From Rhodocollybia butyracea (lineage: Eukaryota; Basidiomycota; Agaricomycetes; Agaricales; Omphalotaceae), in NCBI GenBank assembly GCA_015501585.1, contig JADNRY010000666.1:1-32279 (forward strand): 32,279 bases of DNA. Direction: 5' to 3'. Made by a program: the position numbers and the translations under genes. A model generated the notes under the pieces. The model did no database searches, had not been told where the DNA came from, and saw nothing but the letters and a program-made list of their open reading frames with translations. Of this stretch, positions 9,038 through 18,500 are shown piece by piece (position 1 is the first letter of the stretch; each line of letters opens with the position of its first letter).

Positions 9038-9463
9038 CTAGAACAATGGCGCATCTGGATGTAGGTGAGTAACAAGCAAGGTGAGATCATGTTTGGATCC
9101 ATCCTCATATAATAATTTTACAGTGAATTCTGAAGTGATGTTTCCTGCTGATGAATATTCTCCATCAAATAACTTTAAAGGAATTGAAAATGGAAGTTTG
9201 TGAATATGGTGAGGAAATTTCTTGGCTAAAGATTCATCAATAAATGACCTTGAAGCACCAGAATCAACAAGTGCATGGTACATCTGTGAGTCTTCCGAGA
9301 ATAATTTAGTGTTAATAACAAATGAATGAAGAGAAATTGAAGAAATAATTGCTGGTGGTGTGTCTACTTGTACTGCAAGCAGATTTATTGGGGTATCATC
9401 ATTTTGACTCCAGGTTTCCCCTATTCTTCCTGAGTCATCAGGACGTTTCCCTGGTTGAGATCT
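9038..9463 (-). CDS. Gypsy-1 protease, -1 frame relative to gag, frameshifted before RT
   Basis: The minus-strand frame opens at 9463, overlaps the end of gag and is in the -1 frame relative to it. It encodes an aspartic protease with the catalytic motif ALVDSGASRSFID. It stops at 9038-9040 just after LLVTHLHPDAPLF. Skipping one base there, the next frame continues VLGFPWLQKYNPQIDW, the standard end of a Gypsy protease, straight into the pol frame. So one base is missing between 9045 and 9052, by mutation or sequencing error. With that base, protease and pol would be one ORF. Entry from gag is expected through the G GGA AAC heptamer at 9451-9445. Confidence 0.85.
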   Translation of the reverse strand, partial: RSQPGKRPDDSGRIGETWSQNDDTPINLLAVQVDTPPAIISSISLHSFVINTKLFSEDSQMYHALVDSGASRSFIDESLAKKFPHHIHKLPFSIPLKLFDGEYSSAGNITSEFTVKLLYEDGSKHDLTLLVTHLHPDAPLF

Positions 9464-12400
9464 TCATATTCCTCCCCTTCAGCGCCTCCTTCCAAGAGTG
9501 TGCTGTCAATATCCAAGATTTCATCTTCAACTTCAAGCATAATATTGCTGGGTGCGTCACTGGAAGTGTCCATAAATGTGGCTCGACCTGATGCATTATT
9601 GCGCCGTTGTGGGCAGTCCCTTGCAAAATGACCCATTTCACCACAGTAAGTGCAAGCCCCTTTTGCGCGTCTTTGGTCATACTCTTCTTGAGTGACCCAT
9701 GCCATTCTTACTACAGCTGGTGCCTCATTGACATTATTATTTCTAGAATTATTTTGATTCATTCTAGTAGGTAGTCGTTGAGTCTGTGTGTTATTGAATG
9801 TGGTGACTGCCTGTGGTTGCACTTGTGTTGGGCGATTATTTGGTGGATTATTCTGATTGAAAGTTGTGTTTGCAGATGTGCGGTAACCATTTCCAGACTG
9901 ATTGCGGTCAATAGGCTGGTTATTGGTGGCTGTATTTCGATTGTTTCCACTGCTGAAATTGTTTCCGAGTCCAGAGTCATTGAATGCTTCTCGTGCACCA
10001 TCAATATCTAGTAGTCTATTGACAACATCCTGATATGTTTCTGGCAAATTCCCAACCATTGTTAGGCGGTTGCGCAAATCTGGCCGGATCTGATTCAGAA
10101 GTCTCCATCTCTTAGCGGGATCATTGTAAGTAGTGCGATTGGCTATATCTTCAAACTTGACTAAAAAGTCTGCAAATGACTCCCTGGGGACTTGTAGACA
10201 TTTGTCTAGTTGTGACTGAGCATGCATTTTCTCATCATGGAGACCAAACATGCGTCCAAACAACTTAACAAACTCAGACCAGATATTCAATGCTGGAATG
10301 AAGGATTCATTCTCTCCATTGGCCTGTTGTTCTACTAGATTATTGTAGTACTTTGCTGCAGCTCCTGTAAGGTATGATGCAGCAAATGTAATTTTAGAAT
10401 TATCTGTAGAGTAAGTCATTGGCTTTGCATTGAACATTATCAGTACTGAATTTAAAAATGCTCTCCAAGCAGCTCTGTTAGATCCGTCAAATGGTGTTGG
10501 TTTGTTGATGTCAAGTTTTGACTCTCTTGTCAGAGCTCTAGTGGCTTCTTCATTCCTTCTTTTCTGTTCCTCTCTTTCTGGATCGCGTTCATTGGCATCT
10601 CTGCCATCACGTCCATCCCTGCCATCTCTTCCATCTTTTCCATCTTTACAACAGCAACAATTAGATCTTCCACAAGGCATTTTTGGAGGTCCACCTTCAT
10701 TTGGTGGTGGAGGGGGTCCATTGGGTCCGCCATTCCTGTGGGAATTGTTTCTGTTATTGTTGCTTCCACTTTGGTCATCCCCTTCACTATGATTGCCAGG
10801 ATCATCTGGTGGTGGGGGTGATGGTGGCACTCCTCCTGATGCTCGAACTGGTGTCTTGCCTTTGTTTGGGATGAATGGATAACCATTGATTGGCAAAAAT
10901 TCATTTGCTTCATCAGCCCAATTCAAACTTAAAGGTCTAGGTACACTGTTCTTATGAGTCTGTGGAAGCTGGTTATGATGCTCTGTAAGCAATGGTGTTG
11001 GCTCTACCAGGTTCACAGGAGATTGGATAGGCATTGGAATGTGAGGAGAATCAATTGTAGGTTTTCTAACTTGTGTCTCAGGAAATACTTGCTGACTTGT
11101 TGAGGCTTGGGCAGGTTCATATTTTGTAGGTATTGCAAAATTTTCCTTTCTGCTTCTAAGTCTGGTATTTCTTTTCCCTTGATCCAATAGCACATGACTA
11201 CCACTTGCATGAGGTGGTTCATCTCGTTGGAATTGAGTCCTAGAGTGATCATGTTGATTTTCATTTCTCACTACTTGCTCAATTTTTTCAACAGGATTAG
11301 TTGCTAATGGCATATGTGTTGTGGGTTGAATAATTGGTATCTCAACATTTTGAGGGCTTGGTGGCTGAACCCTTCTTGTCCAGGCAAGAATTCTGTCAGT
11401 CTTGTTAGGGCTTTCATTTTGTCTAGAGTTCCTTTCTGTAAGTGGAACATGAGTTTCCTCCACATTTCTTGTGTTCTCAATAAATTGATTTCTCTGCATG
11501 GGGGCATGTGCACTTGGCAGAACTTCTGCTTTTGGTGGTGTTTGCACTGGTGTGTGAACACTTGGTGGATTTTCCTGTACTTTGGCTGTCTGGCTCATAT
11601 GAACAGAAGGTGCTAATTCCATGCTAGTGCTACTTCTTGCCCTCAGTAGAACTTGAACTTCATTCCTTTGTGTCTCATCATATAGGTATGTTAACATTTG
11701 ACTATTCCTTTCATCTGATATCCGCTGATACAGACTTGGACTTAGTAATGCAAGCTCTCTCTGACCTAGTCTTTCCAACTGCTGAACCCATTGCCAAGGT
11801 TGAGCACTACTGCTTCTATAGCCTAGTGACTCTAAGAATTTTTGGCATTGTTGACTAAGTCTGTCAAACTGTGTTTGTTCATTTTGAAGCTGGTTCAAAA
11901 TTGGTACACTATTGCTTGACTTATGGGAACCTTGTTTTGCTGAGCTTTTTACTGAGCTTTTGGAAGATCCACCTGGTGATGGGATGTTCCTGACAGTTAA
12001 AACTGGTTGCAAAACTTGTGGTTGAACAGGCAATTGTTCATGTCCTTGTGACTGGTTTGAACTCCTAATGGCACTTAAAGCATTATGGTCTGACTGAGAA
12101 TTGTGAGATTGCCAAGGTGTAGACCCATGAGGTGGGTTACTAGGAGCAATAAAATGCTCTTGGCTTTCCTCAGGAACTACAGACAACTTTGGTGATCCTC
12201 TGACAGGTGATGTACCTGGTCTTGCAGTTGACTGTTGAGCTCTATATTGTGCATGTAAAGAGTCAAAGAATTCAATTATTGGTGTATCTGATCTGTGAGC
12301 AATTGCTTGAGGAGATACATTCCTGTTAATTGATGGTACAGGTGATGAATGGTGGCTAGGTGAAGGATTTTGTTCTGGTTCTGAGAGCTGAATTATATCC

Positions 12401-12870
12401 CTGCTTTGCCTTGGAGGTTGTCCGCTTTGAGATCTGTGTGCATCAGATTGTGCAGAATGACTATGATATGAAGAAGGTAGAGGTATAATTGTTGCAAAAT
12501 CAGGAATTTGCTGCTGTTGTCCTCGCGAACCACGTTCAACTGAATGACTGGTGGAATGGTCATCATGACGAGCAAAGATCTGGGCAATTTCTGCAGTAGT
12601 AGGCACTCTAACTTCCTGAACCACAGTTTCACTGAAATTTGATCCATTTGATCCAATATGAACTCTCCGCATTACTACAACTTCACCTTCTGAAATATCA
12701 GTGGGTGTCCAATTGCTGGTATTTCCAACATTGGAAATGTCTTGTCCCAGTGTATATCCTGGAGCATTAAAACTGGTTGGAATAGTTTGATTACTAGATC
12801 CTTGAACAAATGTTTCAGGATGGTGATGAGACCCAGTTTGGGTGCGCGTTTGAGTTGTTTGTGTAGACAT
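9421..12870 (-). CDS. gag: Gypsy-1 Gag (1149 aa) with long N-terminal extension
   Basis: The structural protein that would form the virus-like particle. The C-terminal third is canonical: a retrotransposon-Gag domain (from about residue 765, TPFDGSNRAAWRAFLNSVL ... YLTGAAAKYYNNL ... IWSEFVKLFG ... PRESFADFLVKFEDIANRT), an Asn-rich linker and a CCHC zinc knuckle, CTYCGEMGHFARDC, at about residues 1070-1085. The first ~700 residues are unusual: low-complexity, rich in Gln, Ser, Pro and His. They are followed by a Pro/Gly/Asn-rich stretch, a CCCC cluster and four GRD triplets (collagen-like KDGKDGRDGRDGRD), then a charged helix. Typical Gag proteins of this group are 300-500 aa, so this is two to three times longer. 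The ATG at 12870 lies 30 bases from the 5' LTR. Confidence 0.92.
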   Translation of the reverse strand: MSTQTTQTRTQTGSHHHPETFVQGSSNQTIPTSFNAPGYTLGQDISNVGNTSNWTPTDISEGEVVVMRRVHIGSNGSNFSETVVQEVRVPTTAEIAQIFARHDDHSTSHSVERGSRGQQQQIPDFATIIPLPSSYHSHSAQSDAHRSQSGQPPRQSRDIIQLSEPEQNPSPSHHSSPVPSINRNVSPQAIAHRSDTPIIEFFDSLHAQYRAQQSTARPGTSPVRGSPKLSVVPEESQEHFIAPSNPPHGSTPWQSHNSQSDHNALSAIRSSNQSQGHEQLPVQPQVLQPVLTVRNIPSPGGSSKSSVKSSAKQGSHKSSNSVPILNQLQNEQTQFDRLSQQCQKFLESLGYRSSSAQPWQWVQQLERLGQRELALLSPSLYQRISDERNSQMLTYLYDETQRNEVQVLLRARSSTSMELAPSVHMSQTAKVQENPPSVHTPVQTPPKAEVLPSAHAPMQRNQFIENTRNVEETHVPLTERNSRQNESPNKTDRILAWTRRVQPPSPQNVEIPIIQPTTHMPLATNPVEKIEQVVRNENQHDHSRTQFQRDEPPHASGSHVLLDQGKRNTRLRSRKENFAIPTKYEPAQASTSQQVFPETQVRKPTIDSPHIPMPIQSPVNLVEPTPLLTEHHNQLPQTHKNSVPRPLSLNWADEANEFLPINGYPFIPNKGKTPVRASGGVPPSPPPPDDPGNHSEGDDQSGSNNNRNNSHRNGGPNGPPPPPNEGGPPKMPCGRSNCCCCKDGKDGRDGRDGRDGRDANERDPEREEQKRRNEEATRALTRESKLDINKPTPFDGSNRAAWRAFLNSVLIMFNAKPMTYSTDNSKITFAASYLTGAAAKYYNNLVEQQANGENESFIPALNIWSEFVKLFGRMFGLHDEKMHAQSQLDKCLQVPRESFADFLVKFEDIANRTTYNDPAKRWRLLNQIRPDLRNRLTMVGNLPETYQDVVNRLLDIDGAREAFNDSGLGNNFSSGNNRNTATNNQPIDRNQSGNGYRTSANTTFNQNNPPNNRPTQVQPQAVTTFNNTQTQRLPTRMNQNNSRNNNVNEAPAVVRMAWVTQEEYDQRRAKGACTYCGEMGHFARDCPQRRNNASGRATFMDTSSDAPSNIMLEVEDEILDIDSTLLEGGAEGEEYEDLNQGNVLMTQEE
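9445..9451 (-). promoter_or_regulatory. Candidate -1 ribosomal frameshift heptamer G GGA AAC
   Basis: On the element strand the gag codons near the stop read CAG GGA AAC GTC, so G GGA AAC fits the X XXY YYZ pattern in the gag frame. It lies eight codons before the gag stop (9421-9423) and inside the 43-base overlap in which the protease frame (-1) is open. GGGAAAC is an established retroviral slippery heptamer. A downstream stem-loop was not evaluated. Confidence 0.7.
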
Positions 12871-12887
12871 TTAATGGGGGCGGGTAG

Positions 12888-12899
12888 AGACGTATTATT
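12888..12899 (-). other. Gypsy-1 primer-binding site, self-complementary (Tf1-like)
   Basis: In element orientation the 5' LTR is followed by T and then AATAATACGTCT. These 12 bases are the exact complement of AGACGTATTATT, which the element strand carries inside the 5' LTR at 13526-13515. That site is 33 bases downstream of the first T of the TATA box, where the mRNA should begin. This is the layout of Tf1/sushi-type self-priming elements, whose mRNA 5' end folds back to prime reverse transcription. The sequence does not start with the TGG expected of a tRNA-primed site. Confidence 0.8.
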
Positions 12900-12900
12900 A

Positions 12901-13969
12901 TGTTATGACTCGATCAATAGTCTCGTCCAAACCTTCACAGTACGTAACTCGGCAGTAAAAATGATAAGAGAAATTAATGAGATTATAGAGCAAGCCTTTC
13001 CGTTCGTTGAAACCGCTAGGCAAAAAATATATACTCAAACAACTAGGCTCAAGTAAAGTTAGTAACTAGTTTGTAATACGAAACTCACAGAACTTATTAT
13101 TTGGAGATAGCTCGACAAATAATAATAAGATTACCCTCGGAGATGGCTCGACAAGCAGTAATATGAATCAGAACTAATACTCGGAGATGGCTCGACAAGT
13201 AGTAGTGAGTATGGTGTCTAATACTCGGAGATAGCTCAACAAGTAATAGTGAGTGTGATGTCTGATACTCGGAGATAGCTCAACAAGTAATAGGAAGTTG
13301 CAACTCGGAGATAGCTCAACAAGTGGCAATTAAAGAAGTATTCACTAGGAGATAGCTCAACAGGTGAATATTAGTGGATACAACTTGGAGTTAGCTCAAC
13401 AAGATGTATAAATGTGTATTGTAGCTTGGAGATAGCTCAACAAGATACAATGAGTTGGTCTGGTGATTCACACAAGTGATAACAGCAAACAAGTGGGGGT
13501 TTGGATTTAAGAAAAATAATACGTCTACTGTACATTGGTAAATCTGGCTTCCTTATATACTGTTTAATATGTACTAGTTAGGAAATGCTGCAGAATGACT
13601 AGATTTGAGTCATAACTGCGGAAATGCTGCGGATCAGTCAGCATGACTGTGGAATGGTGTGCAATGACTGTTACTGAGTCATTTAAGCGGAACTGCGGAT
13701 GACTGATGTTGAGTCATTCAGTAGAGTCATGGATGACTGATATTGAGTCATTTAGTGGAACCGGAGTTGACTAATAATGAGTCAATACTGTGTGGAAGGG
13801 TCTTTGCAGCTTCCATGGTAATGTGCAGCATTATCCGAAGTTGTGTTGAGAAGATAAGTAATGAATGTATGTGATAGTGTTAAGTGGTAAAATATTAATG
13901 ATAGTAGTGGTTGTTAATAAATGAAAAAAGAGTGTGTATATGCCTATAGTGTAGAATCGGGTCATAACA
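12901..13969 (-). repeat. Gypsy-1 5' LTR (1069 bp)
   Basis: Same sequence as the 3' LTR in every line I compared. In element orientation, U3 runs from 13969 to about 13527 and holds the TGAGTCA boxes at 13606-13784 and TATA at 13553-13559. The predicted transcription start is at 13526. The nine-hairpin array (13451-13094) falls in the roughly 657-nt leader before the gag ATG. Confidence 0.95.
13515..13526 (-). promoter_or_regulatory. Predicted Gypsy-1 mRNA 5' end and self-primer
   Basis: AGACGTATTATT on the element strand, exactly complementary to the primer-binding site at 12888-12899. Its first base is 33 bases from the first T of TATATAA (13559), an ordinary TATA-to-start distance. The transcription start is inferred, not observed. 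Confidence 0.7.
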
Positions 13970-14550
13970 CTTATCAGCGTGGTTTGGCGACTAGGATCAA
14001 GGACGAAATGGTTCACGGTCCAACACCAGCAATGCTTTCGGCATACCGCGCCAAAGTGCTTGAGATTGATAATCGGCACTGGCGGCGCGAAGAGGAACGT
14101 AAAAGAGAGGTCACAAGGTCTTCCGGAGGTGGCTCCGGCGGTAAAACTTCCTCTCCGACAAAAAAGGGTTCTCCAAACTCTTCCTCTCAAAATAATCCTT
14201 CACAGAATTCCGGTTTTAACAAACCTAACAACTCTTCCCAAGGCTCCGGACAGCAACCGAAAAAGCCTTGGAACAACAACAACAAATCGGGCCCTTCAGG
14301 TTCCGGTTTCAACAAATCTGGATCTTCGGTCAGCTCTGCACCGAAGCCTTACGCCAACCTTCTCGGCGCCAACGGACGTCTTAAGCCTTCCAAAGTGGAA
14401 CGCCAAAAGAAGGGAGGCCTGTGCATGATTTGTGGTGGAAAGCATAAAGCAGAGAATTGCGATAAGAAGAAGTCAGGGGATTCTCATGCCCAGGCCACTT
14501 CAACCGAGGAATCTGCGACTAATCTGACCAATACCGGTTCGGAAAAATAG
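13970..14550 (+). pseudogene. Gypsy-2 Gag, C-terminal part
   Basis: The open frame enters from the Gypsy-1 LTR without a start of its own; Gag-like sequence begins at TYQRGLATRIKDEMVHG. A helical segment (LSAYRAKVLEIDNRHWRR) is followed by a Ser/Asn/Gly-rich linker and a zinc knuckle CMICGGKHKAENC (C-x2-C-x4-H-x4-C), then a stop at 14548-14550. The N-terminal Gag core is missing. The protease frame that follows is -1 relative to gag; a GAAAAAT run sits at the stop, but I see no textbook slippery heptamer. Confidence 0.85.
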
Positions 14551-14627
14551 TCCGCAGCTCCTGGACCCTGGTACGAAACAGGAGCTGCGTTGATCAGGTT
14601 TGTGCCTCTGGGGAAGTCTATCTCAAC

Positions 14628-15503
14628 GTGTCCGCTCTTTCCAATTATGAACGATCACTTACAATTTCTTTATCTACTGAATTCCCTCTTCCCGAAGATT
14701 CCGATGAATCTTCCGCTCTTTTAAAGTTTATTACTCTCATAGACTCCGGTTCTACCGATTGTTTCCTTGATTCCCGTTATGTCAATTTAAACTCTATTCC
14801 AACCTCTTTGATTCCGCCGATCAATCTCCGACTCTTCGATGGTTCTCTTTCTCCAAAACCAATTTCCGAAGTTGCGACTTTGGAAGTTCGGTTTCCGTCC
14901 AGCGAGCTGCTACCTCTGGCATTTTATGTCACTTCTTTGGACTCATCTTGTAAAGCTGTTTTAGGATACAGTTTCTTGTCCCGCTACAATCCGTTGATTG
15001 ACTGGGTCACCAGAACCATTACTTTCCGTAACACCAAGCACCCTGTTTCCACTCAGACGTCTTCGCTTTTCGGATCCGCGTTAGGACTGAAAGCACCGGT
15101 TTCCTCCACGAAACCACCTACTATTCCGATTCGGCCGGCACCTTTGCCGCCGACTCAAACTCGCTCTCGCCAACCTCGTCCTCTATCAGACAGGTTTCCT
15201 TTCAAACCAATCTATTCCTACCCTTCGGTTGCGCAAATGGCTTCACGTTTAGAGACTCCTGAAGTTGATATTGCACTAGTGGGCGCCGGCGCCTCTTGTC
15301 AAGATTCAGGTAGGGAACCGACTCTTCTCCGGGTTATTGACCCCGAAGTATCAGCACACTATGCAGCATCTGGTCCTTCGGCCAGGAGTGCCTCTTCCGA
15401 GGCACTTCCGATCCCTGCAGACTACCTTGACTTCACCGACGTTTTCAATGAAGTTGCGTCCGAGGTTCTTCCTGAACATTGTTCTTTTGACCTCAAAAAT
15501 TGA
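14628..15503 (+). pseudogene. Gypsy-2 protease and start of RT
   Basis: The frame is open from about 14553, and 14628 is only an in-frame GTG. It contains the aspartic protease motif LIDSGSTDCFLD and the typical protease end VLGYSFLSRYNPLIDW. A Pro-rich linker and the RT entry motif [20 protein letters not shown] follow. The frame ends at DLKN because of an extra A in the run AAAAA at about 15496-15500. One base fewer would continue in frame into the RT segment. Confidence 0.88.
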
Positions 15504-18500
15504 TCTGGTGGAAGGTGCTGAGCCCCCGCTCGGTCGCCTTTACCCTCTCTCTCCAACAGAGCAGCAGGCTCTTCGCGATTTCTTGGATAAGCAACTCGCT
15601 ACCAGTGTCATTCGACCCTCTTCCTCTCCGCATGGTGCTCCGGTCCTCTTTGTACCGAAGAAGGACAGTAAACTTTGGCTTTGTGTGGACTTCCGAGGAT
15701 TCAACAAGATTACCAAGAAGGATCGCTACCCGCTGCCTCTAATCTCGGATCTTTTGGATGCTCCGAAAAAAGCTAAAATCTACACCAAACTCGACCTGGC
15801 CCACGCCTATCATCTCGTCCGAATTGCCGATGGCGACGAATGGAAAACTACTTTTCGGACCCGATGGGGCTCCTACAAATGGTTAGTTATGCCCTTTGGT
15901 CTGACTAACGCTCCCGCGGCTTTTCAAAGGTTCATCAACAACATATTCTCGGACATTCTCGATGTCTGCGTCATAGTTTACCTGGATGACATCCTCATCT
16001 ATTCCGACAATCCAGAACAGCACTTGGAACATGTCCGCAAAGTCCTTCGGCGGCTCCGTGTAAACGGCCTTTTTCTCAATCCTGCGACATCAGGAAAAGC
16101 CATTTTTGCCTAGGTGACCCCAGAGTGGCCTAAAGCAAACTAGGTGACCTATGAATCCTATGGCATCCTAGGAATTTGGGCTCGTCCCTTGCCAGTCAAG
16201 GCTCTTGAGGACTCCCTAGGGTATCCTAGGCAAACCCAGGGCAAGCCTAGGTTTGCCCAGGTGTTCCCCAGGTGTTCCCCAGGAGCACCTGGGCAAACCT
16301 GGGCAAACCTAGGCTTGCCTAGGGAATCCTCAAGAGCCTTGACTGGCAAAGGACGAGCCCAAATTCCTAGGATGCCATAGGATTCATAGGTCACCTAGTT
16401 TGCTTTAGGCCACTCTGGGGTCACCTAGGCAAAAACGGCTTTTCCTGATGGAAGTGCTTCTGGTTGGTCGATACGGTCGAATATCTCGGTTACATTCTCT
16501 CTCCGGCAGGATTGACCATGGCCGAAGATAAGGTTAAAGCTATTGTTGACTGGCCGGTACCCTGTAAAGTCAAAGACATCCAATCTTTTCTCAGTTTCGC
16601 TAATTTCTACCGACGTTTTATTTATAATTATAGCGACATCGTTGTACCGATGACTCGGCTTACCCGGAAGGGTGTGGCATGGGTCTGGTCTTCGGCATGT
16701 CAGGATTCCTTCGAAAAACTCAAGTATGCCTTCACACATGCACCCATTCTCACACATTGGGAACCAAATTGTCCACTTATCGTGGAAACCGACGCTTCTG
16801 ACTATGCCTTAGCGGCTATCCTCTCGATCCGACTCTCAGATGGAGAAATCCATCCAATCGCTTTCCTCTCTTGGACCTTCCAAGCCGCCGAGCTCAACTA
16901 CGATACTCACGACAAGGAGCTCTTAGCCATTTTCGAGGCTTTTAAAGCCTGGCGGCACTACCTCGAAGGCTCGGGAGACCCGATCGATGTTGTTACTGAT
17001 CACAAGAACCTCGAGTATTTCTCTACTACTAAAGTACTAACTCGGCGACAGGTTCGGTGGTCCGAATACCTTCACACTTTCAACATGATCATTCGGTTCC
17101 GACCAGGAAAGCTCGGTGAGAAACCGGACTCCATCACTAGACATTGGGACGTCTACCCAAAAGAGGGGGATAACGGCTACGCGCAAGTTAATCCACACAA
17201 CTTCAGACCTATCTTTACTAATGAGCAATTGACCGCGTCGCTCCGAGCTACCTTCCTTGAAGGACCGGCTCTCCGAGCTTCCGTAGTTATGGACATCAAC
17301 TCACTTCACCAGTCCATTCGGTCTTCCCTTTTGCTCGATCCTCAGTCAGTACAAGGTCTTGAGCTTGCAAAAGCTCCGACTGACTCCCGATGGAAACTAG
17401 GTTCTGATGGTCTATTACGATTAGACAATCGGATATTTGTTCCCGACAATTCCGACCTGTGACTTCAGGTTTTACGATACTTTCACGATCATCCTCTCTC
17501 TGGTCATTTCGGTCAAAATCGGACCCTAGAGGCTATCCGACACCAATACACTTGGCCCAAGATTCGGACCTTTGTTAGGGACTATGTCTCTTCTTGCACT
17601 GTATGCGGTCGAAACAAGTCTCGCCGACATCAGCCGTACGGACTACTCAAACCTCTTCCGGTTCCGACTCGACCTTGGGATTCAATTTCTATGGATTTCA
17701 TTGAACAACTTCCAGACTCCAATGGCTATACCGCTATCTTGGTTATTGTGGATTGCACTTCGAAGCAAGCCATTTTTATTCCTACTTACAACACTATCAC
17801 CTCCGAGCAACTTGCCGAGTTGTTCGTCTTGCATGTTTTCTCTAAGCACGGAGTTCCCTCACACGTTACATCGGACCGAGGTTCCAAATTCGTGTCTGCA
17901 TTTTTCCGAGCTCTTGGAGAAGCTCTCTCTATGACACTCCACTATACTTCGGGTTATCATCCGGAGGCCAATGGACAGACGGAACAAGTCAATCAGACTC
18001 TGGAGCAATACATTTGGATCTACTGTTCCTATCAGCAGGACGATTGGGCTAAACTCTTGGCTATTGCCGAGTTCGCTTACAATAACACTCTGAACGCCTC
18101 GACCGGCATCTCTCCCTTCTTGGCTAACAAGGGCTATCATCCCAACATCACCGTTCGTCCTGAGATCGACATTCGGTCCAATCTTGCACAAGATTTTGTG
18201 GTCAATCTAGATGAGCTTCATTCCTTCCTCCGAGATGAGATACTTAATGCACAAAAACACTACAAGGAACAAGCCGATCGGAAACGCATTCCTCATCCTG
18301 AATTTCCAATCGGATCCAAGGTCTTTGTTCTGGCAAAACACATCCGAACTACTCGGCCGACCGAGAAGTTCGCCGAAAAGTATCTTGGTCCTTTCAAGGT
18401 CCTTGAGCGATCCGGCTCCCTTTCCTATAAGCTCCAACTCCCGGACTACCTTTGCCGAATCCATCCGGTGTTCCATGTATCACAACTTGAACCTTTGATT

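Larger units (their letters stand above)
2359..13969 (-). mobile_element. Gypsy-1: full-length Ty3/Gypsy chromovirus with antisense accessory gene
   Basis: An 11.6-kb LTR retrotransposon transcribed on the minus strand. In element order: 5' LTR (12901-13969), primer-binding site (12888-12899), gag (12870-9421), -1 frameshift site, protease, RT-RNaseH-integrase-chromodomain pol (to 5472), an antisense spliced gene (4328-5265), its promoter region, a polypurine tract next to 3428, and the 3' LTR (2359-3427). The two LTRs are both 1069 bp and I found no differences reading them side by side, so the copy is very young. One 1-base frameshift near 9045-9052 separates protease from RT. The flanking 5-mers (ATATG left, CTTAT right) do not form a target duplication. 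Confidence 0.93.

Noticed and set aside
12881..12900. tRNA-type primer-binding site next to the 5' LTR.
   Set aside because: The sequence does not begin with TGG and shows no tRNA 3'-end complement that I recognise; the self-complementary match explains it better.
2359..13969. Simple nested insertion of Gypsy-1 into Gypsy-2.
   Set aside because: The left flank is not the 5' part of Gypsy-2 and there is no matching 5-bp duplication.
16144..16394. Two overlapping open frames on opposite strands with the same N-terminal residues.
   Set aside because: They arise from the palindromic foldback MITE, not from genes.
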